18,911 bases of DNA from UBA9865 sp035647835. Lineage in GTDB: Bacteria > Bacillota > Dethiobacteria > Dethiobacterales > Dethiobacteraceae. The DNA lies in assembly GCA_035647835.1 (NCBI GenBank), contig DASRMS010000131.1, forward strand, positions 1-18,911. Direction: 5' to 3'. The first letter of the stretch is position 1. The number at the start of each line of letters is the position of its first letter. The position numbers and the translations under genes are program-made. Shown in pieces: positions 1-7,374 of the stretch. The notes below the pieces were generated by a model. That model saw nothing but the letters and a program-made list of their open reading frames with translations. It was not told the DNA's origin and did not search any database.

Positions 1-11
1 TTACATCTTCA

Positions 12-27
12 GCTAGTGCTCACTAGC
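12..27. repeat. Short near-perfect palindrome downstream of the transporter gene
   Basis: GCTAGTG, two bases, then CACTAGC form a 7-bp inverted repeat. The two-base centre makes it read better as a DNA palindrome than as a stable RNA hairpin. No T-run follows on either strand, so it is not a convincing terminator for the transporter gene that ends at 92. The rest of bases 1-91 shows no gene I can support. Confidence 0.4.
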
Positions 28-91
28 AATAAGCATAGTTAGTACATTAATGATAGGATCTGGCCGGCAGCGTGCGCCTGCTAACTAGCTA

Positions 92-1453
92 TTAGTTATT
101 GGCTTTTTGTGCAGCTGCTGCTTTTTCGTAGTTATGGGCAGCATACTCACGAGATTTTTCTTCGGTAATCTTATAGAAAAACATGTAAATCAACATGTAG
201 ACCAAGTAAAGCACTGCCGGCACCGCTCCTATCAGTCTAGCCAAACGCGCCGGTTCAGCCATACCGGTAGCTGCATCGTAACCGGATGTCTGAAGCACCC
301 AAGAAACCAAAATCGAAGTTACCGCAAAACCAACCTTAATAGCCACACCGAACATAGACATGGAGAAAGTCTTGTTATCCTTGCCTGTTTTGTAAAGCTG
401 GTACTCAGCACAGTCCAGATACAGGTTGACTCCACAGGAGTTAACCAGAGACATGCCCAGGAAGCCGGCTGAATTCAACACAATGTACAGTATAGGGTTG
501 GCGCCGGCAAAAAGCGCTAGTCCCGTGTAGGCTAAGGTGGCAATGGCACCTGAGGTCACAGCTGCATTCTTCTTGCCAATTTTTTTAACGATGGACGGGG
601 CAAATAACGCACCGGTAAACCCTGCTATACTCTGTGAAAGCATCGCCACGCTGATAAGCAGCGGGTTCCCTGCAACGAAAGTAAAATAATACATAGCCAA
701 AGATATAATCGTCATCATGGCTGCAAAACGTAAAGTATCACCAAGCATAACCAGAAGAATCTGTTTGTTCTTAAGAATATCCCCGATCATGGAGCCGACA
801 CTGCCACTGGCGCCACTCTTGCTTTTGAAGTCTGGATCGTATTGATCATACTCTTTTGTACCCTTAAATAATGTCGTTTGTGCCGCAATACTGATGACGG
901 AAAAGAGGATTGCCACCACCGTATAACCATCAACCCCAAAGCGTTCCACCCAAATAATGAGGGGCATAATAGTAAGCGCAGTAGCAATCTGAGCAACCGT
1001 CTGACCTTGAACGATTTTACCTGAAATCGTCAAACGCATGTCCAGGTTAGGACCGGCAATCTTAGACATCATGCCATTTTGTCCTAGCTGGGCAAAACTC
1101 ATGCCGCCGCCGTAGAGAATATACCCGAGAAGCACAATAACCCCTTTCATCTGTACAGAGATGTTGGGATTGAGAAAACACATAATTACTCCGATAGCAA
1201 CACATATGGGACCAATGATCAACCAAGAACGGTACTGACCGTATTTAAACGATGTTTTTTGTACGATCATACCGGAAAGGAAACCGATAATCAGATCAAC
1301 AATTCTGGCCACCAAGAGAATCACGCCCATGGCGGAAGCGGTGAGCAGTAATCTTTCTGTCATATAGAAAGAAAGATAAGTCCCTGCAATAGCAGTGCCG
1401 AACATTTGCCCTACAATAGCGATAAAATAAAGCATTGGTATATTTTTCTTCAT
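92..1453 (-). CDS. GPH-family (MelB-like) MFS cation:sugar symporter, substrate unknown
   Basis: A 453-residue polytopic membrane protein of the glycoside-pentoside-hexuronide:cation symporter branch of the MFS, which takes up sugars or related compounds with Na+ or H+. Length and hydrophobic pattern fit 12 membrane helices. The helix II motif ARIVD (49-53) and the helix I YLSFYMTE segment align by eye with E. coli MelB (ARIWD and YLMYYYTD), and a late DNKTFSMSMFGVAIK stretch also matches the family. MelB Asp55 corresponds to Asp53 here. The positions of MelB Asp19 and Asp59 appear to be Met17 and Gly57, so melibiose is an unlikely substrate and cation coupling may differ. The start ATG follows TAGGAGGT with 8 bases spacing. 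It stands alone after a terminator and its own promoter, and no catabolic partner is visible before the window edge. Family call is firm; substrate is unknown. Confidence 0.85.
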   Translation of the reverse strand: MKKNIPMLYFIAIVGQMFGTAIAGTYLSFYMTERLLLTASAMGVILLVARIVDLIIGFLSGMIVQKTSFKYGQYRSWLIIGPICVAIGVIMCFLNPNISVQMKGVIVLLGYILYGGGMSFAQLGQNGMMSKIAGPNLDMRLTISGKIVQGQTVAQIATALTIMPLIIWVERFGVDGYTVVAILFSVISIAAQTTLFKGTKEYDQYDPDFKSKSGASGSVGSMIGDILKNKQILLVMLGDTLRFAAMMTIISLAMYYFTFVAGNPLLISVAMLSQSIAGFTGALFAPSIVKKIGKKNAAVTSGAIATLAYTGLALFAGANPILYIVLNSAGFLGMSLVNSCGVNLYLDCAEYQLYKTGKDNKTFSMSMFGVAIKVGFAVTSILVSWVLQTSGYDAATGMAEPARLARLIGAVPAVLYLVYMLIYMFFYKITEEKSREYAAHNYEKAAAAQKANN

Positions 1454-1542
1454 TTTCTAAACCTCCTAAATATTCTAACAATTTTAGCAACTCTTATCCT
1501 CATTACTACAATCTTCAGCAGGACGTAAATGAAGTTCAGCAA
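1450..1542 (-). CDS. Possible 30-codon leader ORF overlapping the transporter start
   Basis: A TTG-initiated frame follows AGGAG with a 4-base gap and runs 30 codons. Its TGA overlaps the transporter ATG as ATGA, an arrangement typical of translational coupling. The peptide would be hydrophobic at first (MLNFIYVLLKIVV), then strongly basic (ends RIFRRFRK). The transporter's own AGGAGG site lies inside this frame, so translation of the leader would affect access to it. Against it: a frame of this length is not rare by chance in purine- and AT-rich leader DNA, the spacing is short, and I recognise no homologue. Treat as a hypothesis. Confidence 0.22.
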   Translation of the reverse strand: MLNFIYVLLKIVVMRIRVAKIVRIFRRFRK

Positions 1543-1543
1543 C

Positions 1544-1555
1544 CATCTCCTCGCA
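1544..1555 (-). repeat. 12-base direct repeat, copy 2 (transporter leader)
   Basis: TGCGAGGAGATG on the minus strand, identical to the copy at 1599-1610 and 55 bases from it. This copy includes the AGGAG that could serve as ribosome binding site for the TTG frame starting at 1542. Confidence 0.7.
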
Positions 1556-1598
1556 TCAAGCTAATTTCAAGAGTTCTCCACAAGCAAACCTTTCCTGG

Positions 1599-1610
1599 CA
1601 TCTCCTCGCA
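1599..1610 (-). repeat. 12-base direct repeat, copy 1 (transporter leader)
   Basis: TGCGAGGAGATG on the minus strand, the transcript-proximal copy of the pair. The ATG within it could open a 21-codon frame, but AGGAG directly abuts the ATG with no spacing, so that start is unlikely. Confidence 0.7.
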
Positions 1611-1730
1611 GTAACACTATGAGTTTCGTCTGCTGGCTCTAATGAAAAAATAATAGACAACATCAAACCGCCTGAGGTAAATCTCTTGTTTCACAAGCAC
1701 AGCTCTGTACAAGCTGAGCCAGTCAATTTA

Positions 1731-1759
1731 AGTATAAATGTAAATTAGCTCAATGTAAA
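1731..1759 (-). promoter_or_regulatory. Sigma-A-type promoter for the transporter gene
   Basis: On the minus strand, TTTACA (1754-1759) and TATACT (1731-1736) are separated by exactly 17 bases, close to the housekeeping consensus. The predicted start is near 1724. An 11-base inverted repeat (GAAAAAATAAT at 1644-1654 and its complement at 1762-1772) brackets the promoter. It could bind a regulator, but it is AT-rich and may be chance. Confidence 0.7.
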
Positions 1760-1793
1760 CCATTATTTTTTCGTCGCGCGCTGCTAAGATTAC

Positions 1794-1863
1794 AAAAAAC
1801 GACTCCGATACACACTTATCTTGATGTAAAGATACTGTGATCTGCTCCCTGGAGTCGTTTTTT
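1794..1863 (-). terminator. Long-armed intrinsic terminator after ftsY with structured loop
   Basis: A perfect 13-bp inverted repeat, AAAAAACGACTCC at 1794-1806 and GGAGTCGTTTTTT at 1851-1863, gives a 7-bp GC-containing stem with a run of six U on either strand, so it can terminate in both directions. It begins 45 bases past the ftsY stop. The 44-base loop is itself foldable: GAT/ATC (1807-1809 with 1840-1842), CACA/TGTG (1811-1814 with 1836-1839) and TATCTT/AAGATA (1817-1822 with 1829-1834). Most intrinsic terminators have loops of 3-8 bases. Confidence 0.75.
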
Positions 1864-1884
1864 GCGGCAGATTTTCAGTTATTT

Positions 1885-1894
1885 AGACCTCCTT
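1885..1894 (-). other. Orphan ribosome binding site downstream of ftsY
   Basis: AAGGAGGTCT on the minus strand is a near-perfect Shine-Dalgarno sequence lying 14-24 bases past the ftsY stop. No ATG, GTG or TTG follows at a usable distance. It could be a relic of a lost downstream gene; ylxM or ffh usually follows ftsY in related genomes. Confidence 0.4.
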
Positions 1895-1908
1895 GTGGAA
1901 AAAGACAA

Positions 1909-2823
1909 TTAGTTCAGAGTTAACAGTCCTTCCACATAGTCCGCGGGATCAAAGGGCTGTAAATCTTCTATCCCTTCACCAACGCCAACAAATTTAACTG
2001 GCACCTTTAACTCACGGGCGATGGCAATGACAATGCCGCCCTTGGCGGTACCATCAAGTTTGGTCAGGACAACTCCTGTCAGCGGGGTAACTTCATTAAA
2101 GACTTTGGCCTGAGCTAAGGCATTTTGCCCTGTGGTGGCATCTAAAACCAGTAGTATTTCATGCGGTGCGCCTGGCAAAGCCTTTTCGATTACCCGGCGC
2201 ACTTTTTTTAATTCCTCCATTAAATTAGTTTTGTTATGGAGACGGCCTGCTGTATCACAAAGCAGCACATCGCAGTCCCGTGCTTTAGCAGCATTAACAC
2301 TATCAAAGAGTACCGCTGAAGGGTCTGCGCCCTGTTGGTGTTTAACTACTTCGCTATGCGCGCGTGAGGCCCAGACTTCTAATTGCTCTATGGCTGCAGC
2401 CCGGAAAGTGTCACCGGCAGCAAGCAGAACTTTTTTATCTTGAGCATAAAAACTAGCGGCTAACTTGCCGATAGTGGTCGTTTTTCCAACCCCGTTTACC
2501 CCTAACACTAAAATAACGGTCGGCTTTTCTGGTGCCATTTGCAGTGGTATCGTGGTGCTTCCCAGCAGTTCAAGCAGCAGCTTTTTCAGAATATCCATCA
2601 CTTGTTCGGCTTCAGTTGCTTTGGCTGCTTTAACTTGAGCACGAAGATTTTCTACTACTTCTAAAGTTGTCTCTACGCCAACATCGGCGCCAATTAATAT
2701 TTCTTCCAATTCTTCATAAAATTCATCATCAAAATGGTTGCGGGAGAATAAGTCCCCCAAGCGACCCAGAATATTGCTGCGTGTTTTTTGTAATCCTGCT
2801 TTCAGGCGATTAAATAATCCCAT
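1909..2823 (-). CDS. ftsY: Signal recognition particle receptor FtsY
   Basis: FtsY is the membrane-associated SRP-type GTPase that docks Ffh/4.5S RNA-ribosome complexes at the Sec translocon. The 304-residue protein has the N domain (about 1-95), then the G domain with G1 GVNGVGKT (108-115), the SRP-GTPase DTFRAAA segment (138-144), G3 DTAGR (190-194), G4 TKLD (254-257) and the closing GVGEGIEDLQPF. It lacks the long acidic N-terminal A domain of E. coli FtsY, as is usual in Firmicutes. I chose the ATG at 2821-2823 (MGLFNRLK). The in-frame GTG four codons earlier lies inside the AGGAGTG ribosome binding site and cannot be used with it. It sits 65 bases after smc with no terminator between, so the two are probably cotranscribed. 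Confidence 0.97.
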   Translation of the reverse strand: MGLFNRLKAGLQKTRSNILGRLGDLFSRNHFDDEFYEELEEILIGADVGVETTLEVVENLRAQVKAAKATEAEQVMDILKKLLLELLGSTTIPLQMAPEKPTVILVLGVNGVGKTTTIGKLAASFYAQDKKVLLAAGDTFRAAAIEQLEVWASRAHSEVVKHQQGADPSAVLFDSVNAAKARDCDVLLCDTAGRLHNKTNLMEELKKVRRVIEKALPGAPHEILLVLDATTGQNALAQAKVFNEVTPLTGVVLTKLDGTAKGGIVIAIARELKVPVKFVGVGEGIEDLQPFDPADYVEGLLTLN

Positions 2824-2888
2824 CTCCGCCCTCACTCCTTTCCCGATCTACTATTGTTAGCCTTTTCTTACTTCGTGCTGCTCATACC

Positions 2889-5800
2889 TTAGGCACTAAG
2901 GTTAGGCTCCGCATTGTTACTTGTACGTAAACGCACGGAGATTAGTTTTGAAACTCCGGATTCCTCCATGGTGACACCGTAGAGAATATCAGCTTGCTCC
3001 ATAGTACGCTTGCGGTGCGTAATTAAAATAAATTGAGTTTGTGCGCTATATGTCCGCAGATAATCACTAAAACGTGATAAATTGGCCTCATCCAAAGCCG
3101 CTTCTATCTCATCCAAAATACAGAACGGTGTTGGCCTCATTTTCAAAAAGGCGAACAATAAAGAGATAGCCGTTAAAGCTTTTTCCCCTCCGGAGAGCAG
3201 CGATAAGTGCTGCAGTTTCTTGCCGGGTGGCTGCGCCACAATATCTACACCAGCTTCCAAAGGATTATCAGGATCTATGAGACATAACTCTGCCCGTCCC
3301 CCACCAAACAATTCTTTAAACACTTGCGCAAAGTTTTCATTAATTAGGGCAAATGAGCTGGCAAATTTCTCTCCCATGCGATTATCAATTTCTTTAATAA
3401 TCCGCAGCAGATCTCTTTCTCCTTCACGCAAATCATCTCGCTGCGTTGTAAGAAACCCCACACGTTCTGCTACACGCTGCTCTTCCTCAATGGCGCCTAG
3501 GTTAACGGTCCCTAATTTATTAACACTTTCTTTGATCTGGCTAATGGCCGTCTGCGCTGCCTGCCTGTCCTGCAGCGGCTTGGCTGCTTTTTCCGCTTCG
3601 GCAAACTCAAGCTCCCAACTATCTCTCAGTCGATTAAGGACTGCCTGTAAGTCGCCTTCTACGCGCTCACGCTCAACTTCTAGGCGTGCTTGTTTGCGTT
3701 CCAACCCCGCAAAGGATTTTTCCAGCTGACGCAGCTGCGCTGTATGTTCACGCAGCTCGGTCGCCATTGTTTTTAAGGCCTGCTCCCGTTTAGCTAAAAC
3801 AGCTACGGCTTGGCTGCGTTTATTTTGCAAAGTGTCTACTGTTATTTGTTTCGCCGCTATGTCCACGTTTAACTGCTGCTGCGCTGCTTGCACCAGTGAA
3901 ATTTGCGCTGCTTTGTGCTGCTTTTTATTCTCCAGCAGGCTGCGCTCACGACGGGCACGGTCGGCTTCGTCTGCGTAGCGCTCCTGCTGCTTTTGTAAGG
4001 AGGCAACACGTACACGACACTCTGTATAGTGCTCACGTAGACTTTGCTTTTCTATTTCCCGTGCGGATAGCCTGCCTTCTAGTTCAGCTAATTCTATGCG
4101 CAGGGCGTGTTCCTGTTTTTGTACTGTAGTTAGTTCTTGCACTGTTTGCTTAATCACTTCTCTGCGGACTGAGAGAGTTTCTTGCACTGCTGTAAGCTCT
4201 TGCTGCAATTTTTGCAAAGTCACTGTTAATTCTTGCTCTTGTCTGGCCCAATACACTATTTCCTGCTCATTTAAGCTGAATTGTAATTCTGTTTGCTGTA
4301 GTTTCTGCTGCAGTTCAGCAAGCTGCTGCTTGGCGGCAGCTTGCTGCTCTTGGCTTGATTTCTCCTTTGTTTGCAGAGACAAAAGTACAGTTTGCTGCTG
4401 CTCAAGTTTTTCTTTCAGCGCTGCTGCCTCTTTGCGGCGCGTCAGGACACCGCCTTGCTTTTTATCAAAGCCACCACTCATCGCACCACCGGGGGCAATA
4501 ATATCACCATCTAAAGTAACTACCCGCTCACGGTAATGCAAAGCTTGGGCTGCCGGCAACGCTGTATCTAAATTAGCAACGAAATGGACGCGCCCTAATA
4601 AGGATTCGATTACCTGTTGAAAGCGTGGCTGTGTTTGTACTAAATCAGCTGCGATGCCAAGATAGCCGTCAATTTGCGTGACCTTGTCGCTTGCCGGCCG
4701 TCTCGTGGCTACTTCTAGGATATTTAAGGGCAAGAAGGTTGCCCGACCGCCTTTTGTTTGCTTTAAGTAAGTAATAGCTGCTTTAGCCACCTGTTCATTT
4801 TCTGCGACCAAATTTTGCAGCGAAGCTCCTAGCGCTGCCTCTACAGCGGGGACATAGCGAGGAGGAACCTGCAAGATATCGGCAACCGTGCCGACAATAC
4901 CCTGCAGTTGAGCCTGCTTTTTACGTACCTTGAGAATTGTTTTAACGCCTTGATAGTAGCCGGCCATGGCCTGCTCCAATTCTTGCAGCACAGCAAGCTT
5001 ATTTTGTGTCGCAGTGAGCTCCTTTTGTTGCTGCTGAGACTGTCGGGATAGCTGTTCTTGCTGAACTTGCAGAGTTTGCAAGTTTTGCTCTAATTCTGCC
5101 TGCTCACTCGTCTGCTGTTCCTTTGCCCCCCTGATCATTTCCTTTTGCCTCAAAAGAGCCTGGCCATGTTCTGTCAAACTTTTCGCCTCTGCTTGCTTGA
5201 CAGTCTCTTGTGCGGCAAGAGCTTCCCCCTGCGCCTCAAGTTGTTCTACCTCCATACTAACCCGGTCAAGTTCACGCTGCAGGCGGTGCAGTGTTGGCAG
5301 TAATTTGTCTAACTCCGCTTGTTTAGTCAGGGATTGCTGCACGTCTGGTGAAGTTTCCAGCTCCGCAAGAGCCGCTTGAGCCTTTGCCAGTTGTGCTTCT
5401 GCCTGCTGTTTAGTATCATTAATGGCCTGCAGTTGTTGTGCAAGCTGCTCTTGTGTTTCTGTCAAGCCGGCTGCTTGCTGGTCTAGATCCTCCATATATA
5501 AACTGGCTTCTTTTAACTGTCGCTCTGCACTATGTATTTTCTCTTTAGTTACAGCAATCTGTGCCTGTGCTTTTTCGATTTCAGAAGCGAGCTGTTGTGT
5601 TTCTTGCTGCCTGGAAGCTACGGTGGTTTGTTCTTTATCTAATAACAATTGGCTGGTGGTGAGTTCTGCTTCCTGCCGATTGACAGTTGTTTGCTGGCCA
5701 ATTAAATCATCAGCGGCTGCTTTAGCTTTATTGTCTAGCCCATACCAACGTTGGCGCAAATTTAGGGCGTCGTGTACTAAGAGATCAATTTCCTGTGCCT

Positions 5801-6467
5801 TCAATTGTTCTCGCAGCTGCAGGTAGCTTTGGGCTTGTTCAGCCTGCTCCTTCAGCGGCGGCAATTGTGCAGACAACTCATGGATAATATCTCCCACCCG
5901 CAAAAGGTTTTCTGCTGTTTCTGCCAGGCGACGTTCTGCTTCTCGTTTGCGACTTTTATATTTGAGAATTCCGGCAGCCTCTTCAAAGATCTGGCGTCGT
6001 TCTTCTGGGCGGGCATTAATAATTTCGTCAACACGGCCTTGTCCAATAAAAGAATAGGCTTCTTTACCCACACCGGAATCCATAAATAATTCCAGGATAT
6101 CTTTCAGTCGACAGGTGTTTTTATTTAGCAGATATTCACTTTCCCCATTGCGATAAAGCCGACGGGTGACTGTTATTTCCTCATATTCTAACCCTAAAGC
6201 GCCATCACTATGGTCAAAGGTTAGGGATACTTCAGCAAAGCTTAATGCTTTGCGCTTGGAGGTACCGCTGAAGATAATATCTTCCATACGAAAACCCCGC
6301 AGGTGTCGCGCTGACTGTTCACCCAAAACCCAGCGTATAGCATCCGTAATATTACTTTTACCACAGCCGTTGGGCCCGACAATTACTGTCACACCAGGTG
6401 TTAGTTCAAATATTGTTTTATCGGCAAATGATTTAAAACCATGTATTTCAAGACGCTTAACATGCAA
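2889..6467 (-). CDS. smc: Chromosome condensation ATPase SMC
   Basis: SMC is the ATPase core of the bacterial condensin that, with ScpA and ScpB (not in this window), is loaded by ParB and organises and segregates the chromosome. At 1192 residues it is full length. The N-terminal head carries Walker A GPNGCGKSN (31-39). Long coiled coils flank a hinge at roughly 505-670. The C-terminal head has the signature LSGGEK (1091-1096) and Walker B FCILDE (1115-1120), with the catalytic Glu present. The coils are strikingly rich in Gln, Ala and Leu, including a four-Gln run; this creates long, Cys-rich but meaningless antisense frames. The start gives MHVKRLEIHGFKSFADK, matching the family. GAGGGG lies 11 bases upstream, a somewhat long gap. 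First gene of the smc-ftsY unit, after a terminator and its own probable promoter. Confidence 0.98.
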   Translation of the reverse strand: MHVKRLEIHGFKSFADKTIFELTPGVTVIVGPNGCGKSNITDAIRWVLGEQSARHLRGFRMEDIIFSGTSKRKALSFAEVSLTFDHSDGALGLEYEEITVTRRLYRNGESEYLLNKNTCRLKDILELFMDSGVGKEAYSFIGQGRVDEIINARPEERRQIFEEAAGILKYKSRKREAERRLAETAENLLRVGDIIHELSAQLPPLKEQAEQAQSYLQLREQLKAQEIDLLVHDALNLRQRWYGLDNKAKAAADDLIGQQTTVNRQEAELTTSQLLLDKEQTTVASRQQETQQLASEIEKAQAQIAVTKEKIHSAERQLKEASLYMEDLDQQAAGLTETQEQLAQQLQAINDTKQQAEAQLAKAQAALAELETSPDVQQSLTKQAELDKLLPTLHRLQRELDRVSMEVEQLEAQGEALAAQETVKQAEAKSLTEHGQALLRQKEMIRGAKEQQTSEQAELEQNLQTLQVQQEQLSRQSQQQQKELTATQNKLAVLQELEQAMAGYYQGVKTILKVRKKQAQLQGIVGTVADILQVPPRYVPAVEAALGASLQNLVAENEQVAKAAITYLKQTKGGRATFLPLNILEVATRRPASDKVTQIDGYLGIAADLVQTQPRFQQVIESLLGRVHFVANLDTALPAAQALHYRERVVTLDGDIIAPGGAMSGGFDKKQGGVLTRRKEAAALKEKLEQQQTVLLSLQTKEKSSQEQQAAAKQQLAELQQKLQQTELQFSLNEQEIVYWARQEQELTVTLQKLQQELTAVQETLSVRREVIKQTVQELTTVQKQEHALRIELAELEGRLSAREIEKQSLREHYTECRVRVASLQKQQERYADEADRARRERSLLENKKQHKAAQISLVQAAQQQLNVDIAAKQITVDTLQNKRSQAVAVLAKREQALKTMATELREHTAQLRQLEKSFAGLERKQARLEVERERVEGDLQAVLNRLRDSWELEFAEAEKAAKPLQDRQAAQTAISQIKESVNKLGTVNLGAIEEEQRVAERVGFLTTQRDDLREGERDLLRIIKEIDNRMGEKFASSFALINENFAQVFKELFGGGRAELCLIDPDNPLEAGVDIVAQPPGKKLQHLSLLSGGEKALTAISLLFAFLKMRPTPFCILDEIEAALDEANLSRFSDYLRTYSAQTQFILITHRKRTMEQADILYGVTMEESGVSKLISVRLRTSNNAEPNLSA

Positions 6468-6514
6468 TGATTTTCCCCTCCTCCTGACATTGGTGGGCTT
6501 ACTGTATTTACAAT

Positions 6515-6523
6515 ACTATAACA
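6515..6523 (-). promoter_or_regulatory. Putative extended -10 promoter for smc-ftsY
   Basis: TGTTATAGT on the minus strand matches the extended -10 form TGN-TATAAT. It lies between the rnc terminator and the smc start, where a promoter is needed. No good -35 is present 17 bases upstream, which is tolerated for extended -10 promoters. Confidence 0.45.
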
Positions 6524-6543
6524 TATCTAATTTCTCTATCTGT

Positions 6544-6573
6544 ATAAAAATACCTGCTTGTTGACAAGCAGGT
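6544..6573 (-). terminator. Intrinsic terminator at the end of the fatty acid/rnc operon
   Basis: A perfect 9-bp stem, ACCTGCTTG (6552-6560) with CAAGCAGGT (6565-6573), has a 4-base loop. On the minus strand it is followed by ATTTTTATA. It lies 76 bases after the rnc stop and upstream of smc, separating the two transcription units. Confidence 0.85.
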
Positions 6574-6649
6574 TAAGTTAAGCAAATTAGATTACAGCCC
6601 AGATTTTTCAAGACAAGCTCATTCATAAGATTACGAAACAGCTTTCAGG

Positions 6650-7354
6650 TCAAGATTTATCTTTTTTGATCCGCTCGTAAGCCACCCGGGCTGCTTCCTG
6701 TTCTGCTTCCTTCTTGGAGTGTCCACTTCCCTTACCCAGGACCTTTTCCTTAATCATTACTTGCGCTACAAAGACTTTATCATGATCTGGTCCTGTTTCG
6801 GCCACAATTCTATATTCTGGTGTAGCTGCCATTTTGGCTTGTGTATACTCTTGCATTAATGTTTTGTAATCAAAAGGCAGACTACCCTGCTGTAAATCTC
6901 CGTAAAGCGGTGCAAACTGCTTCTGCACTGCAGCCTTAGCCTGGGCGAACCCCAGGTCTAAATATATTGCACCCAGTACTGCTTCAAAGGCATCTGCCAG
7001 TAAAGAAGGGCGTTGGCGGCCACCATTAGCCGCCTCGCCTTTTCCTAAACGCAAATAGTTTCCCAGTTCCAGCTTATTGGCCAGTCGGTATAAAGTATCT
7101 TCACAGACTAAACCAGCCCTAAAGCGTGTTAATTTACCTTCTGGCAGCTGAGGATATCGTCTGTACAATTCTTCTGAAACCGCCAGCTCCAAAACCGCAT
7201 CGCCTAAAAACTCTAGACGTTCGTTATAAGCATGGCTGCCCAAATCATGTTCATGGGCATAGGAAGAGTGGGTTAACGCTTGTTGATACAGCTGCCACTC
7301 TTTAGGCTCGATTTGTAGTAGCGTAAATATTGCTTGGAAATCAGCTTTTTTCAT
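6650..7354 (-). CDS. rnc: Ribonuclease III
   Basis: RNase III cleaves double-stranded RNA, including the stems that release 16S and 23S rRNA precursors, and processes antisense and small cytoplasmic RNA pairs. The 234-residue protein has the catalytic domain with the signature NERLEFLGDAVLE (44-56). The four metal-binding acidic residues are visible as Glu48, Asp52, Asp121 and Glu124 (DAFEAVLGAIYLD). A C-terminal double-stranded RNA-binding domain (about 163-231) includes GHSKKEAEQEAA. The ATG follows GGTGAAGGT closely. It begins 20 bases after the fabF stop, so it is the last gene of the fatty acid operon. The rnc-smc-ftsY order is common in Firmicutes, but here a terminator divides rnc from smc. 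Confidence 0.97.
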   Translation of the reverse strand: MKKADFQAIFTLLQIEPKEWQLYQQALTHSSYAHEHDLGSHAYNERLEFLGDAVLELAVSEELYRRYPQLPEGKLTRFRAGLVCEDTLYRLANKLELGNYLRLGKGEAANGGRQRPSLLADAFEAVLGAIYLDLGFAQAKAAVQKQFAPLYGDLQQGSLPFDYKTLMQEYTQAKMAATPEYRIVAETGPDHDKVFVAQVMIKEKVLGKGSGHSKKEAEQEAARVAYERIKKDKS

Positions 7355-7374
7355 ACCTTCACCGTTATAATTCC

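Larger units (their letters stand above)
1454..1724 (-). promoter_or_regulatory. About 270-base untranslated leader of the transporter gene
   Basis: The region between the predicted transcription start (about 1724) and the transporter ATG is unusually long for this compact locus. It contains a 12-base direct repeat (TGCGAGGAGATG on the minus strand, at 1599-1610 and 1544-1555). It also has two long-range 7-bp complementary pairs (1716-1722 with 1633-1639; 1569-1575 with 1489-1495) and small hairpins such as CTTGT-GAA-ACAAG. No known riboswitch class was recognised. About two 7-bp pairs are expected by chance in this length, so only the 12-base repeat is clearly above background. Confidence 0.4.

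Noticed and set aside
1296..1490. 64-codon minus-strand frame spanning the transporter start
   Set aside because: Out of frame with the transporter over most of its length; starts without a suitable ribosome binding site and has no domain signal.
1807..1884. CTG-initiated frame after the orphan ribosome binding site, running through the terminator
   Set aside because: It needs a rare CTG start and its product of about 20 residues is just the terminator sequence read through.
1454..1908. tRNA, known riboswitch or T-box in the 455-base gap
   Set aside because: No cloverleaf, T-box consensus or recognisable riboswitch core was seen; only the promoter, repeats, terminator and orphan site listed.
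3082..6089. Several long plus-strand reading frames opposite smc, with Cys/Ser/Ala-rich products
   Set aside because: They are the antisense of the Gln/Ala/Glu-rich SMC coils (CAG and CTG codons read as Cys and Ser), have no family-like motifs, and lack ribosome binding sites.
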